NCBI GenBank assembly: GCA_030141605.1 | Contig: JAQGDQ010000093.1 | Span: 434,001-498,000, forward strand | Direction of reading: 5' to 3' | Origin: Tubiluchus corallicola | Lineage: Eukaryota; Priapulida; Priapulimorpha; Priapulimorphida; Tubiluchidae | DNA: 64,000 nucleotides | Part shown: positions 1 through 9,759 of the stretch, piece after piece | Position numbering within the stretch: the stretch's first letter is position 1 | How the letters are laid out: every line of letters begins with the position of its first letter | Notes under the pieces: generated by a model | What the model saw: only the letters and a program-made list of their open reading frames with translations | What the model was told of the DNA's origin: nothing | Database searches by the model: none | Translations under genes and position numbers: made by a program

Positions 1-75
1 ATATTATCGATAATAATGAGTGAAAATGGGGTGGGGGGCACTGCAGTTCCACAGTACCTATATATGAGCCGCTAC
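1..75 (-). mobile_element. hAT-like MITE family C, cut by the window edge
   Basis: Reverse complement of the left end of family C: a gggggca block, ccacagtacctat and gagccgctactg. Confidence 0.6.
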
Positions 76-236
76 TGGTCAACTTTATTGTAGTTATAGC
101 AACATTCATTTCTGGTACACTGAAGGAAGTAACTTTGTAATTTCTACATATTGCATCTGTTGCTTTAATTGTCACTCATGTAGAACGTTATAATCGCATG
201 TTTTGGTAATAACCCAAGAATTTTACTTTCTTACAG

Positions 237-510
237 TTTCAGCAATGGCTCGAGGAAGAAGAAGCCATCAGCGGTAGTTGTTTCATACAAATTCGCGGAA
301 GCACGGAGGAATGCGAAGTCGAAAAATGGACTTTGCACTGCCACCGTAGCCGCGTTTGTCTGCGTAAATATGAAGCAAAAAACGTGCCATTGCCGGAAGA
401 TGTGGGTCATTGTACGGCAAGGATGCAAGTGGAGAAATACCTGGATTCCAACTCCTTGGTGGTTAACTACACCATGACACACTATGGACATGGATCCGGA
501 CCCGCGTCAG
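237..510 (+). CDS. Exon: first CARF-like module
   Basis: The acceptor is ttacag before 237 and the donor is gtgggt at 511. The 91 codons begin Phe-Gln-Gln-Trp and end in a THYGHG motif followed by GPAS. Start phase and opening residues (FxxW) match the last exon of the same gene (5889, FEEW), so the two modules look like an internal duplication that kept its exon boundary. Confidence 0.72.
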
Positions 511-3500
511 GTGGGTAGTTTCCACGTGTAGGTTTTTCCACAGAAACATGTTTAAATCCACGTTTAAACATGTGTCAGATCCAGCACACCTACTACACTA
601 ATAGTTTGCTTGCTGCCGCTGCCCCTTGCCCCCATGTAAATGCAACATTTATCACACCGGTTGTCGTGGTGACGATGTTAATACTAAAAACAAGAAATTT
701 TCCTGTTGCCATAACGCTCTATTTTTTCGCGAAGAACGTTTTGTGTCTCTCATGTAAACTCAACAACTAACTCTATTTTAGCTAGGTTAACTCCTCAAGC
801 CCATTCCTACAGCTATATGTAAATTAATTCATTTTGGCTTCCTTATGTTGCGTGAATCGCGAAGCCCAAACTTCGCAACACCTGTCTTATATGACTTCAC
901 TAGAATGTATTATAATGTCATCCTGTAACCTGATACATACAGTTACATCAATTTTTGAGTAATGAGTGATCAATTTTACCGTTTATCAATGCTGACCAGT
1001 CTAGATTTATTCCGTTGTCAAAGGGGAATAAAGGGGAATTCTAAAGTTTTCCTGGAGAACTTTCCATGCAAAGTTGTATTACTTTGCATTACGCTTACCT
1101 GTTCAAAACACTTTTGTAATTGGAAACAAAAATTCTCGATAATTCAAAATATTCATGCCACTTGGTAAAACTTCACTGTATGGCCATCCCTGTGTGCACC
1201 ACTGATTCACCAAAAAACACATTATTGGTCTTACTGAAAATACAAATTAATTTAAGCTTTTGCTTATTTACCGAAGAGTGTGCCGCGAATGCTACGGTAG
1301 CATTAATCTACGAATACTGCTACCTAAGCCTTGTATGCAATAGTACAGAACGTAAGTGATATAAAATTTCCAGATGAATTTTTTAATCTTTGTTTATAAT
1401 GAATGTTTTCTTGTGCTTTGACGAATAATCGCGGATTTAATATTATGGTTATAAATAGTTTAATTTACCTTAATTGTTCATTTCAGAAAGTCCTGAAGTG
1501 TTGGAGAAACTTCGTAGCGACTCAGAACGGGGTAAGTATTCTGTTATTTCCTAAATGTATAACTAAAATGATGTGCTGTAATTCACAAAATCTTCCTTGG
1601 CTGCAGAGCACTTCAAAAACATCGTCTTTATTTCTACCTTGATGCCACGCCCACGTATTCGTACATGAAAGATTTTGTACAAGTATCCACAAGAGGAATA
1701 TCCGTATTCAGAGCTTGTGGAAGAGAATCTGAACAGAACAGTAAATGATCCGGAATATGAACTGGAAGATACAGGTAGCACAGGTGGCTGTTAAGGTGAG
1801 AGAAAGAGAGAGAGAGCGAGAGAGGGAGGGAGGGAGAGAGAGAGAGAGAGAGAACAGAATAACACATTTTGCCTTTGCACTACTGATTTTTTTAAATGTG
1901 TGCATGCATAGCAAAATTGTCCATAAGTAGGCAATTAAGTTTTTCTAGTTATTCACATATCCTGAATCTCCATTTCATGAGGATCAAGCTTATCACTCTA
2001 CATTGTTTCTAAGCTAAAATAATCCATGTTGAAGTTTAGGTGGAGGCTACACACTGAAAACATAATCTTGAGAAAATTGTTGTTAAAGTTAGCCATTGTT
2101 TTTTGTCGTGTTTCTACAAAACACTTAGCAACTGTACAAATGTTGGTTGCTACAGTCTTTGGAAGAACACATTGATGTTATGTTTAAATCCAGTAGATGG
2201 CTCTTCCTGACGAAGATCTGGGTTTGGAATCAGTAAAATCCGAAGCAAACCGACTGCTTCCACGAGCTACTATCGGAGTTTGAAAATAGGACTTTTTCAC
2301 AATTCCAGTACTAGTTTCTAAACAGAAAAGCGGCTACAGGGTTATAAAAATAAATTTTAGTATTTTTTGACTTGATAATTTGATGCTGAAATATAAAAGT
2401 CCAATATTTGGCGTTCGTTTTTATAAAGTACAAAAAATTGGCATTTGACCAAATTTTTGGTGCATGCTACTTTGAAGCATCATAATGTAATTTTAACTAT
2501 ATGAACTTGTAGATGGTTTTGCTTTGCAATCAGGCAAATGATGCTCGTTTGCTTTTATAGGCGATTTTTCTTGTGATTTATGTGAGAAGAAATTTCCCAC
2601 CTCAAAGTGTCTCAACATGCACAAATCTGCAAAACACCCGGTTACCTCGAGTAAGTAACATGATTTTAGTCTCAGTAATTTTGCCTACAAAGTAAATGCT
2701 GTTTAATTAAGTCTTATCCATGTTAAGTGTTGTCCTCTTAAGTTAATTTCTTCTGCTACGCTCATAGCAATGCAGTGCATTGTTAATTTGTAATTGTATA
2801 ACTTGCATTTTTGTATTGTGTTAAATGGATGAATAGATGAATCTAATCTAATTTTGTAATCCGAAAAACTGCGAGCAAAATTTTTGCAAAGCCAGCTTCA
2901 AAGCCTAATTTGCAAGGTGATACTTTCGCCATTCATCATCTTGAGTGAATTATGTATTGTCTAACATTATTCATTATCACCTGGGCAACTAGATATATGT
3001 ATCGTTCATAGTCGTTCACTTATGTTTAGAGGCCATAGCTGTGCCGTTTAGCTGAGCTCCAGCTGGTTTATTTCTACAGTCGACCTAGCCGATAGGAAAC
3101 CCGTTTTAATCGTGCCAGCCGCTCTGTGATTGGAGTCGAGCAATGTTAGTCACATTTTTGTCGTCTCCACAGATTTTTCTTTTCCGATAATCACGTGATG
3201 CTGTAAATCACTGGTTGAAATATGGCAAATGCATTGCGGATTCGCGGTCGGATTGTGCGTGTGGTGTTGAGCAAGAAAGCTGGCTAATACAAAATTAAAT
3301 ACAATAAATAGGCAACGTTAGTCACATGTATGGGATGATTTTGGTGTTTTGGTGTTGATTCCATCGGTAATCAAGAAAAGCCTCGCCAAGAGTTGGATTT
3401 AATTTAGAATTGCAATAAATCCATTGCTTTATAATAATAATAATAATTGATTTCTAATGCATTATTTGAATTTGTAAAGCAGCTTTTCTCTGTGTATAGG

Positions 3501-6500
3501 CAACACGAATTGTTTGGAAAATTTGACTCCATAATTTAACAGTTAGCTAACAATTTATCATTTATTTAATTAGCAAAAATTCGCAGTTTTAGCTGATTTT
3601 TTTAAGCCAACTCAGCTGAAAAGTCAGTCAACCTCAGCGGAGCTAGCTGATTTACTTTGTGAGTCAGCTGATGTAGTAGCAACTGACTCAGCTTCAGCTT
3701 CAGCCTCTAGTTATGACCTATGCTACTTACGACTTTCGACTTTACGATCCACCCACAACCTAATTAATTATACAAAACTAATGATAACTCATATTTCCTT
3801 TTTTAAACAATTTAATTTTAAATTGCTCACTTTTTCGATAAATTCATCCGTAGGTGCTGACATACTTAGTACACGTACACACACATCTTACTTGTCAGGG
3901 TGCGCCACTTGAACATACAGGTCCAACTTGCGTCCATGTCATCTTACGACCAATTTGAGGAAACCGACTCTGGTTGTAAGTCAACATCTACCTACAAAAC
4001 TAACAGCATGGATCAGAACAACTCTGTTTGGATAAGGAAAAAAAGCGGCACACAGATGTGCTGACATACCTGACTGCTAGTACTATCCAACATGCTGCTG
4101 GAAGGAATTCCACAAATGACTTTATCTCTTGTGTAATTTGTGCGTGCAGAAATTACTGTATCAAATCTTCTTCGCAAAATTTGTGACTTGTGTTAATTTT
4201 GCAGTTTGGAGTAGCTTAGTAGATAATTTCACAAGCGCAATTAGTCATCTTGTTGTTGCGTTGTGTGTAGGTTTTTGTTTGATCGTTTAAAGTGGTAAAC
4301 TAAGTGAAATGACTTTAGAACTGAAAAAAGTGGATTTCCTTTATTTTGTACCAAACTCTTCCGTAGAGAAAATAATCTGTTTCCTAAGCGCAAAACGAAG
4401 TACAAAAACAACAGTGTTATGGTTCACTTTATGCAAAACCTTAGAGAACAGCACAGCTCTCTCGACTGTGCCTCTTTTCTTTCTGCTCTCTGCCTCATCC
4501 TTTTTTGAATGGCTGAACCATTTTTTGTAACAGCTATTACATGTCATTACTCTCAAGAAGTCAATTCAAAAATCTAGATAAATATATCCTACATCATGAC
4601 GTCTTACGATAGCCGTAACCAGGTACAATGGTTAACAGAAATGCCTTAGGGACATAATCCTACAGAGAAAAAGGTTTAAATATAAAACCGAAACATACGA
4701 GACTGTCCAGGAAAATCAATAACCTTATAACATTAGGCTCCCAGTTTTTGAATGACAGGTTTGTGTGCAATTTCGGGACACACCCTTGCCGCCACAAAAA
4801 GTTTTGTTTTGAGTACTAAGGTTCCACTTTGAATATTACCATTTTACATTGAAAATTTGCACATTTTTGCATCACAAATACACTAAGTCATTACAGATGG
4901 AAAGGACCATTTATTGTTCTGAGTAAAATAAATACTATTAAGCTGCACATACACTTATAACAGTCTAAACTGCTGATTTATGTCAAGTGTGTGTTGACAG
5001 TTTTCATTTGCTATAGAAATGTGTCAACTTATAAGAATGATTTGTTTGGTGACACATTGTGATCATATTGTTGTCATGACACATATTAAAGCAGTTTCAT
5101 GTTATTTCATATTAAAGTGCTACGGAATCATCTCGTTTTCATCGTCTGCTTTAATTTTCATTTGCAGCCGAACCTCTCATTCGTTGCATTGAGCCGGACT
5201 GTTCGTTTGATGGTTTTAGTTTGGATCAGTTGCGACGGCATCTGCAGGAAAACCACAACATTCCCATGGAGACTGAGTTCCTCACTTTCAATTCCTGGAG
5301 TGATGTATGTGAATTTAAAAACATTAAGCAACAGTTTCGAGATCGTGCAAATGTAGAACTTTTTTAGGAGTCATGAACTAATTTTGTTCCTTGTATGTGA
5401 TTTAATTGTAGCTTTTATACTTTTTATCTGCCAGTGGTGATTGATTATTGTGCTTGTGCTTCATTGGACTTGATTTTACTTTATTGTACTTGATTGACTT
5501 TAATTGTGCTTGCTTGTACCTGATTATGCTTAATTGTACTTGATTTTATTTTATTGTGCTTGATTGACTTTAATTGTTCTTGCTTGTACTTGCTTGTACC
5601 TGTTTATGCTTAATTGTACTTGATTGTACCTGATTGTGCTTGATTGTACTTGATTGTGCTTCATTCTACCTGATTATGCTTGATTGTGCTTCATTGTACT
5701 TTATTGTACCTGATTGTACATGATTGTGCCTGAATGTACTTGATTGTAATCGAATGTGCTTCATGGTGCTTGACATTGATTGTGTTTTATTGAGTTTGAT
5801 TGATTAAATGAAAGCTGTATTTTCACTATGATAAAGCTTGATTATCTGTCAGGATTTTTTAACCTGAAACGCTCGATTCTCTTTACAGTTTGAAGAGTGG
5901 AAAGAAACTATGGAAGGAGAAAGTTTGTCTTCGTTCATCAGAAGGGGGTCGGCGAAAGGGAAAGGCTCAAAAGAAACAGTGCATTTTTATTGCAACAGGA
6001 GTGGCGTGTATAGGTCCGTGGATCGCTCTCAGAAACAGCCTTTGAAGCAGGATTCTGTAAAATTGGGACGGACCTGCACAGCTGCGATGAAAACGGAACA
6101 TGATTTGGACTCCGGAGAAGTAAACGTGATTTTCACAAAGACTCACTACGGGCACGAGTGCATTGCCTCTCATTTGTTGGTGCCTAGCGCTTCTAGGAAA
6201 TCTGTTGCTGAGAAGATCACTGAGGGAGTAAACTTACCAAAGATTCTGGAGGATGTATGGGTCGGCGACGACAACGATGACGGCGGCTCAATCGAATCGC
6301 TGCTTGATAATATGGATGTTGAGTTGGATGTTGCTGTGGCTTCGTTGAGCGACGATTTTCCAGATACTGGTCAGACGAAGAAGCACTGCTTGAAAAAGTT
6401 AAACAAACTTCAAAAATTGTTAGAAAAAAACAATAATCCATTCGCGTTGGCCGAGGTGTATAGGAATCTTGATGCTTGCATTGCCGTGCTGAAGTGTTGA
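237..6500 (+). CDS. CARF-like / C2H2 zinc-finger protein, 3' part of gene (5' end outside window)
   Basis: Spliced model from splice sites and phases: 237-510, 1487-1531, 1607-1774 (or 1694-1774), 2561-2650, 5168-5304, 5889-6500 (stop TGA). All junction phases agree (0 in; 1,1,1,1,0). The visible part encodes about 441 residues. Order: a CARF-like module (exon 1, HYGH motif near its end), an acidic linker, one C2H2 finger (CxxC-12-H-4-H, exon 4), a second finger with C-4-C spacing (exon 5), then a second CARF-like module in the last exon (Cys-Asn-Arg-Ser-Gly, KLGRTCTAAMK, THYGHE) and an acidic/coiled tail. The CARF (ALS2CR8) domain is a DNA-binding domain of calcium-responsive transcription factors, so a nuclear DNA-binding role is inferred. 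Exon 1 enters in phase 0 without an ATG, so more coding sequence lies upstream. A TGA at 1666-1668 lies in frame in exon 3 (separate entry). The gene may be partly broken. Family assignment is by remembered motifs, not by search. Confidence 0.72.
1018..1425 (+). mobile_element. MITE family A, copy 1 (diverged)
   Basis: It shares ordered blocks with the other A copies: a GGGGAA start, the TTTCCATGCAAAGTT block, a NTTGGTAAAA block, a TATAAAATTTC block and a TTTTCTTGTGCTTT end. It lies in the intron upstream of the exon at 1487. Confidence 0.7.
1607..1774 (+). CDS. Exon with an in-frame TGA, or two alternative acceptors
   Basis: Entered in phase 1 from 1531, the frame reads 19 codons, then TGA at 1666-1668, then an open acidic stretch (YPQEEYPYSELVEEN and on) to a donor gtagca at 1775. 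The frame is the same on both sides of the stop. A second AG at 1692-1693 would start the exon at 1694 in the same phase and skip the stop, but its upstream tract is poor in pyrimidines. Possible readings are a recent nonsense change, a truncated isoform, or use of the second acceptor. Confidence 0.55.
1797..1852. repeat. GA-rich microsatellite
   Basis: Imperfect (GA)n/(GAGG)n tract just after the donor at 1775. Confidence 0.9.
1910..2530 (+). mobile_element. MITE family B, copy 1
   Basis: Begins with the block gtccataagtaggcaatta shared with copies at 33985 and 57170 and follows them over most of its length, including attcacatatcctgaatctc and cataatcttgagaaaattg. Confidence 0.75.
2561..2650 (+). 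CDS. Exon: C2H2 zinc finger 1
   Basis: The acceptor is tttatag and the donor gtaagt. The reading CDLCEKKF... gives C-2-C-12-H-4-H, a standard C2H2 finger. Phases are 1 in and 1 out, matching 1774 and 5168. A family B MITE ends about 30 bases upstream of the acceptor. Confidence 0.75.
3027..3706. mobile_element. Possible MITE bounded by TAGAGGC-like termini
   Basis: The segment runs from TAGAGGCcatagct to agcttcaGCCTCTA, a short inverted match, with TTATG on both sides. Only one copy is visible. It lies in the 2.5-kb intron between the two zinc-finger exons, which otherwise shows nothing recognisable. Confidence 0.35.
5168..5304 (+). CDS. Exon: C2H2 zinc finger 2 and linker
   Basis: The acceptor is atttgcag and the donor gtatgt. 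The finger has two Cys separated by four residues (CIEPDC), 12 residues, then HLQENH. The linker FLTFNSWSD leads in phase 0 into the last exon. Confidence 0.75.
5443..5790. repeat. Minisatellite of about 20-bp units, TTGATTGTACTTGATTGTGC-like
   Basis: About 17 imperfect units built from TTGATTGT(A/G)C and relatives such as TTCATTGTAC. It fills most of the intron between 5304 and 5889. Confidence 0.85.
5889..6500 (+). CDS. Last exon: second CARF-like module and C-terminal tail
   Basis: The acceptor is ctttacag; 203 codons then TGA at 6498-6500. It opens FEEWKETMEGES and contains CNRSG, KLGRTCTAAMK and THYGHE. An acidic Asp-rich segment (GDDNDDGGS) and a Lys/Leu/Asn-rich probably helical segment follow. 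The exon is fully open. A degraded copy of its acidic segment lies at about 8475-8585. Confidence 0.8.
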   Translation, partial: FEEWKETMEGESLSSFIRRGSAKGKGSKETVHFYCNRSGVYRSVDRSQKQPLKQDSVKLGRTCTAAMKTEHDLDSGEVNVIFTKTHYGHECIASHLLVPSASRKSVAEKITEGVNLPKILEDVWVGDDNDDGGSIESLLDNMDVELDVAVASLSDDFPDTGQTKKHCLKKLNKLQKLLEKNNNPFALAEVYRNLDACIAVLKC

Positions 6501-7480
6501 GAATCGGCCAGGGAGAGTGTGGCCACTAAACGACTTCTCGCTAAGAAAAGGTAACAGAAAAAAAATTGAAAAAAGTGATGCTATAACAGAAAAAAGGTTA
6601 AAAAAGTGATTCTGTGAAGGAAAAGAGAATAGAACTGACATGGCTTCTAATTTGAGGTTTGGACATGATTATTGTATCAGTTTCAACTGTAAGCTGTTAG
6701 TGCAGGCAGACAGACAGAAAAACAGACAGACCAACCTAAGTTCAAACAAATGATCACTAAAGCCTTGGAAAGTGCGTTTATGGAAAGAAAAGGCTAGATG
6801 TGCAGATTCATGCTTGGATAGAGTTTTATTTTGCTTAATTGTAAGTGTACGTGTTTGCAAATGCTCTAAATTAGTAAATTTATATTGCAATTGTTCAGTT
6901 AACAGCTTAATGTTATGTGTACCTGAAAATGTGTAGATAAACCAAAACTGTGTAACTGATTAAAAATGGTTTGTGTTCAACGAACGTTGATGTTGATCGT
7001 AAACGAGTTTACGATAATGTGCAACGAAACAAGATTCGTTTTCGCATTGCGGTGTTGTCCTTTTTCTTGTACCTTGAGCTCATAATGTGTTTAGTGTTAA
7101 TCCTATCCTGCAGGGCCGTTTTTTAGCAAATTTGACAGATTTCTTTAAATTGGGGTCGCTCGAACATGCTCGAGTTGAGGGCTCTATGATGAATTAATGA
7201 GGGTCCAGTGTGCACGAAATTTCTTGATGCTGTGAATGCAGTGAAACCAGTTAGTCTGACATCGTAAATCCTGTTTAAATTTTTTGCTGATCGTTTGTTT
7301 ATTGTTTTGTAATTTCAGTTTATCTTATGTTTTTAGAAGGTATATGGACGAACAGTATGTATTTCGACTTGTAACAAAACATTAAATATTTCACACAGGT
7401 TTATAATTTCTAGCACATATCATTGTGGCTAATGGTAGAGCTTCGAGCCCGCAACACTTTTTTGCTGGGACTGGAGTACT
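6501..7480 (+). other. Probable 3' UTR and downstream intergenic DNA
   Basis: I see no gene here. Possible poly(A) signals are weak ATTAAA variants at 6959 and 7381; no canonical AATAAA occurs before about 8290. A short CAGA-type microsatellite lies near 6705-6735. Confidence 0.3.
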
Positions 7481-7486
7481 GCATGA

Positions 7487-7800
7487 AGAAAGTGGTGGTT
7501 TGTAGCTAAAATTAGTGGGGCGCTGCTTCAGAAAGTTACATTTAGAAATGTTACACGACCTTCAAACAGCAAACATTGGAAGCAAAATAGTGCATTTTTT
7601 TATTTCACAGCCACAAAATAACTTTTCTGTTGGTACCATTCTAAATTAAAGCTACGCATATACTTCTTGCTCTTTGTGGCTGAGATATTTGAATATTTTC
7701 GGGAAGCATAAAGCCATCAATCTTCAGCTTTTGTAAGGTAGAGAGCCCCGCTAACGATTTTCTGATGGGGCCCCATACTTCCTAGCACCGACCCTGTTAT
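7487..7800 (-). mobile_element. Partial MITE family C (hAT-like)
   Basis: Starts gtggtggtttgtagctaaaa and continues with the reverse complement of the 3' end of family C (attagtggggcgctgcttcag). The far end is not recognisable, so the right boundary is approximate. Confidence 0.5.
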
Positions 7801-7860
7801 CCTGCCAAAGTTTTTTGTCCAAGAAAAGTGTTTCTCCAGTCCAGAAGTAGTCTAAAGTAG

Positions 7861-8202
7861 AAGGTGAGCATCGAACTACAATTATAGATTCGAATAATTC
7901 ACCACTTCAGCCACATACTTTCTTTATCATTATCAAAATGTTTGAAACAGCATGCAGTTAGCACGTTTTAGAAGTGCAAAATTTTTAAACAAACTATTAG
8001 TAGTTTTTTGCTGCAGAACAAAATATTTTAATATGCATGATCTTTGTAAGACTAATTTTTGTTGGTGATTCAAAAATTTGTTCAAAAATCATTTAGTCTC
8101 AATTCGAATTCGAAATATTGAAGTTCGGTTCGATTCGAATTTGAAAGTTGAAAATTTGATTTGATTCAATTTCAATTTCTGGTAGAGAATGTTCACCCCT
8201 AG
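7861..8202. mobile_element. MITE family E, copy 1
   Basis: The ends ggtgagcatc and gttcacccctag form short inverted termini. The body, including ttctggtagagaatg and runs of TTCGAAT, is shared with a copy at 32803-33154. Confidence 0.65.
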
Positions 8203-8474
8203 ATTAAAGTAGGTTGATTTACTGAATTTACTTCTCATTTCTGACTCTATTAAAAATTTGCTGTGTATTTGATGAATGCAAATGTGTGAATAAAATTTCA
8301 ATCTGATATAGTCTTGCTGTGTGATTATTAAAAGTGTCTGACCCTTTAGCTGTTTGAATAAATAAAATATTTAAATATGGTGAATGTGGAGGAATTTCCT
8401 CTCATTGTGATATCTGGAAACAATGTATGCGAGAGTTTAAACTGCAGTACGTTACGAAATAGCCTGTTACTCAT

Positions 8475-8585
8475 CTCGGCGATAATGGCGACGGTTCAGT
8501 TGGATCACTGCTTGATAATATGGATGTTGAGCAAGGTGTTGCTGTGGCTTTGCTGAATAATGAGTTTTTGGGCACTGGTCAAACC
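8475..8585 (+). pseudogene. Decayed duplicate of the last exon of the CARF-like gene
   Basis: The reading LLDNMDVEQGVAVALLN is nearly identical to LLDNMDVELDVAVASLS in the exon at 5889-6500, and the DNA match runs for about 110 bases including gcttgataatatggatgttg. Weaker similarity may extend back to about 8390. The copy is cut at its 3' side by the MITE at 8585. No start or splice structure is visible. Confidence 0.75.
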
Positions 8586-8984
8586 AGGGGCGTATCGAAA
8601 CTTTACAACGCCCTAGGCTGAAAGTTCTTTCCCGCCCATCTCTGTAGTGAATTTATGGTTGATTATGTAGTGAGGAGATAAAACAATTACATGTGGTGTA
8701 TTAGAAACACTAAACCAAGTTTCTACGTGGTCATTATTAATTACATGTATTTGAATAGCACTTATATTTATGCTTGTTGTGCAATACCTTGCACTTGTTC
8801 GTTATGTGGCACTTATATAAAAGCTGCACCCAGTAACTGCCTGTGGTGTGTTATGAAATGTGCCATTTACATGAATATGAAAGTATTCACATTTTCCGAG
8901 GAGAATTTTTTCTAAAATGTGACGCCCCTCAAGCTTTGGCACCCTAGGCTATAGCCTAGTTAGCCTATTGGTTAATACGCTCCT
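8585..8984. mobile_element. MITE with GGGGCGTAT termini
   Basis: Left end CAGGGGCGTAT and right end ATACGCTCCTA are imperfect inverted repeats. It interrupts the decayed CARF-like copy, so it is younger than that duplication. Confidence 0.55.
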
Positions 8985-9207
8985 ATTTACAGATTGAAAC
9001 ACTTCCTTTTGAAGCGTGCCATATTATGTGGCAAAATACTGCACATCCTTGTATCTCAATTTACTTAAATCTAAAAAGTCAATCAAGTCAGCTTCGCTTT
9101 ATTTAGCAATAAGATTTGGACACTGGTTAACATGACAGATTACATAATGATGTCAAGTTGTCTGTTAAGTAATTGTAAGTAATTATCATCTATATATATA
9201 TAATTTC

Positions 9208-9325
9208 ACTACGGCCATATCACATTGAAAACACCGGTTCTCGTCTGATCATCAAAGTTAAGCAACGCAGAGCCTGGTTAGTACTTGGATGGGTGACCAC
9301 CTAGGAGTATCAGGTGCTGTAGGCT
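9208..9325 (+). rRNA. 5S rRNA-like head of the SINE (not a functional rRNA gene)
   Basis: About 118 bases with the order and spacing of 5S rRNA, including internal promoter blocks, but diverged and fused to the SINE body. Confidence 0.55.
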
Positions 9326-9750
9326 TGCGGGATGCCCACACTGCATCTCAACACTAGCTGCACAAGCAGCCAACGGCTAGAGGGCGGAGGAGGTCGACCC
9401 AACGGCCATGTGTAGAGGAATAAACCTTCCAAATCAGGAGTGGAGCACCGAAGGCGGACCAGTGCAGCATGCTCACTGACTCCTGCAGCCAACCTGGTGC
9501 CAAACGTATCGCTCCGCTTTCCTTTGGACTACAACAAGGAGGACGAGAGGGGGTTCCTGTTGTCTGGGCAACTCAGGATCTCCCTACACCTTGCCCAGGC
9601 GTGCGCCCTGGAGAGGCCACTCCAGTGGTCCAAGGAGCGGACTGCTCAGCCACAGTCGACGCTGCAGCTCCACCAATGTGATCAATAACTGACTCTCTTG
9701 GCGCACACTACATTGTCTTCCGAGACAGAAGGATGCCAACAACAACATAA
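9208..9750 (+). mobile_element. 5S rRNA-derived SINE
   Basis: The 5' part (about 9208-9325) is a recognisable 5S rRNA: ACGGCCATA near the start, TCTCGTCTGATCATC, AAGTTAAGCAACGC, the internal promoter block TGGTTAGTACTTGGATGGGTG, and GTGCTGTAGGCT at the end. It continues without a terminator into a GC-rich unrelated body of about 400 bp ending in a CAACAACAACA tail, as in SINE3-class elements. Substitutions against the 5S consensus show it is not a functional rRNA gene. Small open frames in the body are not counted as genes. Confidence 0.8.
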
Positions 9751-9759
9751 TTTTCATCT

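Noticed and set aside
9208-9325. Functional 5S rRNA gene
   Set aside because: Several substitutions against the 5S consensus, no T-run terminator, and continuation into the SINE body.
9440-9688. Two overlapping open frames of 70-82 codons
   Set aside because: They fall in the GC-rich body of the 5S-derived SINE, where stop codons are rare by composition.
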